Positions 62,582 to 64,000 of a DNA stretch of 64,000 nt are shown piece by piece (position 1 is the stretch's first letter; each line of letters opens with the position of its first letter). The stretch spans positions 58,865-122,864 of the IMG/VR virus record IMGVR_UViG_3300049793_000366; one strand, written 5' to 3'. The DNA is from a virus. Under the pieces are notes generated by a model. It saw only the letters and a program-made list of their open reading frames with translations. It was not told the origin of the DNA and did no database searches. The position numbers were made by a program, and so were the translations under genes.

Positions 62582-62647
62582 GGGGATTTAGCTCAGTGTT
62601 TAGAGCGTCTGTAAAGAAGGTCGGTGGTTCGATTCCATCAATCTCCA
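62582..62647 (+). tRNA. tRNA-like gene without an anticodon loop
   Basis: Acceptor GGGGATT / AATCTCC, D stem GCTC/GAGC, T arm GGTGG-TTCGATT-CCATC and discriminator A are all intact. Between D and T arms there are only 16 bases instead of 23: TCTGT is followed directly by AAAGA and AGGTC. Exactly the seven anticodon-loop positions are missing; TCT-GTAA-AGA could close as a 3-base stem with a GNRA loop. The D loop also lacks the GG pair. Either a decayed tRNA or a tRNA mimic. CCA is not encoded. Confidence 0.6.
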
Positions 62648-62649
62648 CA

Positions 62650-62760
62650 AGTGTTGTAGGGCATATTAGGTCAGTTAAAGCACTGACATAGGGGTAGAAT
62701 GACAGTACTTCGTTTTACCAAACAAAAACTACAAGTGTTTACCCGACACTTGGCAACACT
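62650..62760 (+). ncRNA. cloverleaf-like spacer RNA between the tRNAs
   Basis: AGTGTTG (62650-62656) pairs with CAACACT (62754-62760). Inside are GTCAGT-TAAAGC-ACTGAC (62670-62687) and AAGTGT-TTACCCG-ACACTT (62733-62751), plus weaker GGTA/TACC. GGTCAGT can alternatively pair with ACTGACC at 62758-62764, so two folds compete. No TTC loop, so not a normal tRNA. Confidence 0.4.
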
Positions 62761-62765
62761 GACCC

Positions 62766-62837
62766 GGTTTGGTAGCTCAATGGCAGAGCGGCGGATTCTA
62801 AACCCGAAGGTTGTGGGTTCGAACCCCATCCGAACCA
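62766..62837 (+). tRNA. tRNA with CUA anticodon (amber suppressor)
   Basis: 72 bases. Acceptor GGTTTGG / CCGAACC, D arm GCTC-AATGGCA-GAGC, anticodon loop TTCTAAA with CTA at 62798-62800, variable AGGTT, T arm GTGGG-TTCGAAC-CCCAT, discriminator A. The anticodon reads UAG. The anticodon stem has three good G-C/C-G pairs flanked by G-A and A-C mismatches. CCA is not encoded. Body resembles Trp/Arg-type tRNAs, but the charging enzyme cannot be read from the sequence. Confidence 0.8.
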
Positions 62838-62893
62838 CACTGCTTAGTTACATAGTGTGTTACAGATTCTCCTTTAGCAAGAGGATCAGCAGT
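62838..62893 (+). other. structured trailer of the RNA cluster
   Basis: ACTGCT just after the tRNA pairs with AGCAGT at about 62888-62893, enclosing CACAC/GTGTG and a TCTCCTT/AAGAGGA-like hairpin. It leads directly into the terminator and may be a processing signal. Confidence 0.4.
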
Positions 62894-62918
62894 AAAACCC
62901 GTTCTTCGAGCGGGTTTT
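62894..62918 (+). terminator. intrinsic terminator after the RNA cluster
   Basis: AAAACCCG / CGGGTTTT stem, further GTTC/GAGC-type pairing, then CTTTTTT. Confidence 0.85.
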
Positions 62919-62923
62919 CTTTT

Positions 62924-63628
62924 TTACAATAAATTGATTTTGGATATTGGTCTATCACCGCTCTTGAATACACCCATTCCTATAATTACGGAAATAGTAT
63001 CATCTTTCTCTTCGGTTTTTATTGCGCGACTTATAACTACGTCTAAATCATTCTTATTTATGATTAGAACAGACTTCTCAGTCCAAGTGGGTACTACATA
63101 GCATTTTCTATTATTAATGAAGCCAGCCTCAGAGAAACCCATATTCTTACTAAATAGTAGACTATTCTGCTTTTTGTAAATATCATTGAATGCAGGCATA
63201 CTGAATAAAACTATTGAGTCAGCCTTTAGACATGATTCTATACTCGACATTACGTATTCCTTAGACTTAGTTTTCTTTGAGAAAAGTCTCTTGAAGAAAT
63301 TCTTTGCCTTATAAAACTTGATGTATTCTATTACATTAGCATTTGATGATAAATAATTTAGAATGTGACTATGAATGTGACTCTTAGCTAAATTAGCAGC
63401 TATTGGTGTTAAGTCAATATCATTTTTATTATGTTGGATATCAATATTATGTTCATCCAAAACACAGTCTATAAGTACCGTATCAGTTTCGATTAGGTCG
63501 CCTTTGTTGACGGTTGTTTGCTTTTGATACTTACCTTTATTTCTATCGATGTAGAAAATATTTACAATATCGCTAACGTTAGATGCATTCATAGCACCTG
63601 ATAAAATCTCGTGTTTATCTATGTTCAT
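62924..63628 (-). CDS. hypothetical protein
   Basis: 234 residues. NIFYIDRNKGKYQKQT, a His/Asn-rich middle (DIQHNKNDIDL, KSHIHSHIL) and a basic stretch FFKRLFSKKTKSKEY near residue 110. A C-terminal strand pattern VLIINKNDLDVVI. No family recognised. Convergent with the RNA cluster. Confidence 0.5.
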   Translation of the reverse strand: MNIDKHEILSGAMNASNVSDIVNIFYIDRNKGKYQKQTTVNKGDLIETDTVLIDCVLDEHNIDIQHNKNDIDLTPIAANLAKSHIHSHILNYLSSNANVIEYIKFYKAKNFFKRLFSKKTKSKEYVMSSIESCLKADSIVLFSMPAFNDIYKKQNSLLFSKNMGFSEAGFINNRKCYVVPTWTEKSVLIINKNDLDVVISRAIKTEEKDDTISVIIGMGVFKSGDRPISKINLL

Positions 63629-63660
63629 AGATTTGATTTTCTCTTTTATATTAAAAAATG

Positions 63661-64000
63661 TTAGATTGTTCTATTGACAAGTTCAATAGCACTTAAAGGA
63701 ATTGAGTCAAATGTCATTACAACATCTTCTCTCTTGTGGAAATTTAAATCCATCCACCATTTATTTGGAATCATTGATGTGTCAATTCTCCATTTATCCA
63801 TATCGTCTCTCCAATTATCACTGGGGTGATTTATAGCGAATACTGCTGGTGGGTATGCTAAGTCATTACTGCCTTTCCAGTTAGTACTCTGCTTATGATT
63901 TCTTGCTTTTATACCGTCTTTTAAAATCTCTTGTCTATTAGATTTGTTAGAGAAGTGATATACATATCTATCGGTTTTAATTCTTGTATTGTGTATATCT
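63661..64000 (-). CDS. possible ADP-ribosyltransferase-fold protein, partial
   Basis: 112 C-terminal residues; the start lies beyond the window. VYHFSNKSNRQEILKDGI recalls the conserved YHxT...IxxxGI entry of RNA 2'-phosphotransferase/PARP-type ADP-ribosyltransferases, followed by PPAVFAINHPSDNW and a final VVMTFDSIPLSAIELV with a strand-turn typical of that fold. The catalytic Glu cannot be assigned with certainty. T4 packages an ADP-ribosyltransferase (Alt) in its head; whether this one has a targeting peptide is unknown. Confidence 0.45.
   Translation of the reverse strand, partial: DIHNTRIKTDRYVYHFSNKSNRQEILKDGIKARNHKQSTNWKGSNDLAYPPAVFAINHPSDNWRDDMDKWRIDTSMIPNKWWMDLNFHKREDVVMTFDSIPLSAIELVNRTI

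Noticed and set aside
62699-62932. 77-residue plus-strand ORF
   Set aside because: It runs through the suppressor tRNA, the trailer and the terminator hairpin, so it is a shadow of RNA genes.
1-64000. Wholesale reassignment of TAG suggested by the suppressor tRNA
   Set aside because: Many well-defined genes end in TAG at plausible positions and no core gene in the window is interrupted by TAG.

Overview
The window is a 64 kb piece of a large T4-like myovirus genome (Caudoviricetes). It carries homologues of the T4 head and tail set: portal, prohead protease with scaffold, major capsid protein, large terminase and probable small terminase, oversized tail sheath, sheath stabiliser, gp25 and gp26 baseplate proteins, and gp4 head-completion nuclease. 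Clamp loader, B-family DNA polymerase and a gp55-type late sigma factor also match T4. The host is probably a member of Bacteroidota: several genes are preceded by the TTTG-N19/20-TATATTTG promoter typical of that phylum, one membrane protein has a signal peptide ending in NAQ, and the DNA is AT-rich with A-rich leaders.

Layout. 1-2.3 kb: Dam-like methylase (cut by the window edge), a P-loop protein, and a tmRNA followed by a structured RNA, all three RNA-end features on the minus strand. 2.3-12.2 kb: minus-strand block with a VWA protein, gp26-like baseplate protein, giant sheath and four proteins with a capsid-targeting-like N-terminus. 12.2-18.2 kb: NAD-dependent ligase, zinc finger, SIS sugar isomerase, large and small terminase. 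18.4-26.6 kb: small accessory genes, several tagged proteins, a capsid-protein fragment and gp25. 26.7-32.7 kb: GIY-YIG protein, clamp loader, sheath stabiliser, gp55-like sigma, gp4-like nuclease. 32.7-38.6 kb: portal, protease-scaffold and capsid in T4 order. 38.7-50.6 kb: metallopeptidase, tagged proteins, HNH nuclease, N-terminal half of a DNA polymerase, Nudix, Fe-S helicase, tagged isochorismatase-like protein, possible spanins. 50.7-55.4 kb: HAD, ClpS, HD domain, sigma factor, thioredoxin and a new structured RNA. 55.4-62.4 kb: tagged proteins, N6-adenine methylase, CCA-adding nucleotidyltransferase, 2H phosphoesterase. 62.4-62.9 kb: RNA cluster with an anticodon-less tRNA-like gene and an amber-suppressor tRNA. 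The window ends in a possible ADP-ribosyltransferase.

The strongest system-level signal is that about 20 unrelated proteins begin with one short peptide of the type MKYLKKFNES. It resembles the capsid-targeting sequence of T4 internal proteins (MKTYQEFIAE). Many of these end in a hydrophobic-N-E motif that also occurs at the expected processing position of the capsid protein and repeatedly in the protease-scaffold protein. I infer a large cargo of proteins packed in the head, trimmed by the prohead protease and delivered with the DNA. The bodies behind the tag include ankyrin repeats, a zinc-finger array, an isochorismatase-like enzyme, a P-loop protein and a CCA-adding nucleotidyltransferase.

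Two promoter types separate gene classes. Host-type TATATTTG promoters precede ligase, Nudix, helicase, CCA enzyme and a few others. An AATATATA box precedes head, tail and cargo genes, and in eleven cases it lies exactly 4-5 bases from the start codon, which predicts leaderless late mRNAs. The gp55-like protein is the natural candidate to read this box. A translation and proteolysis theme (tmRNA with a long atypical tag, ClpS, suppressor tRNA, split CCA enzyme, RNA-end enzymes) suggests that the phage manages host translation and RNA damage.
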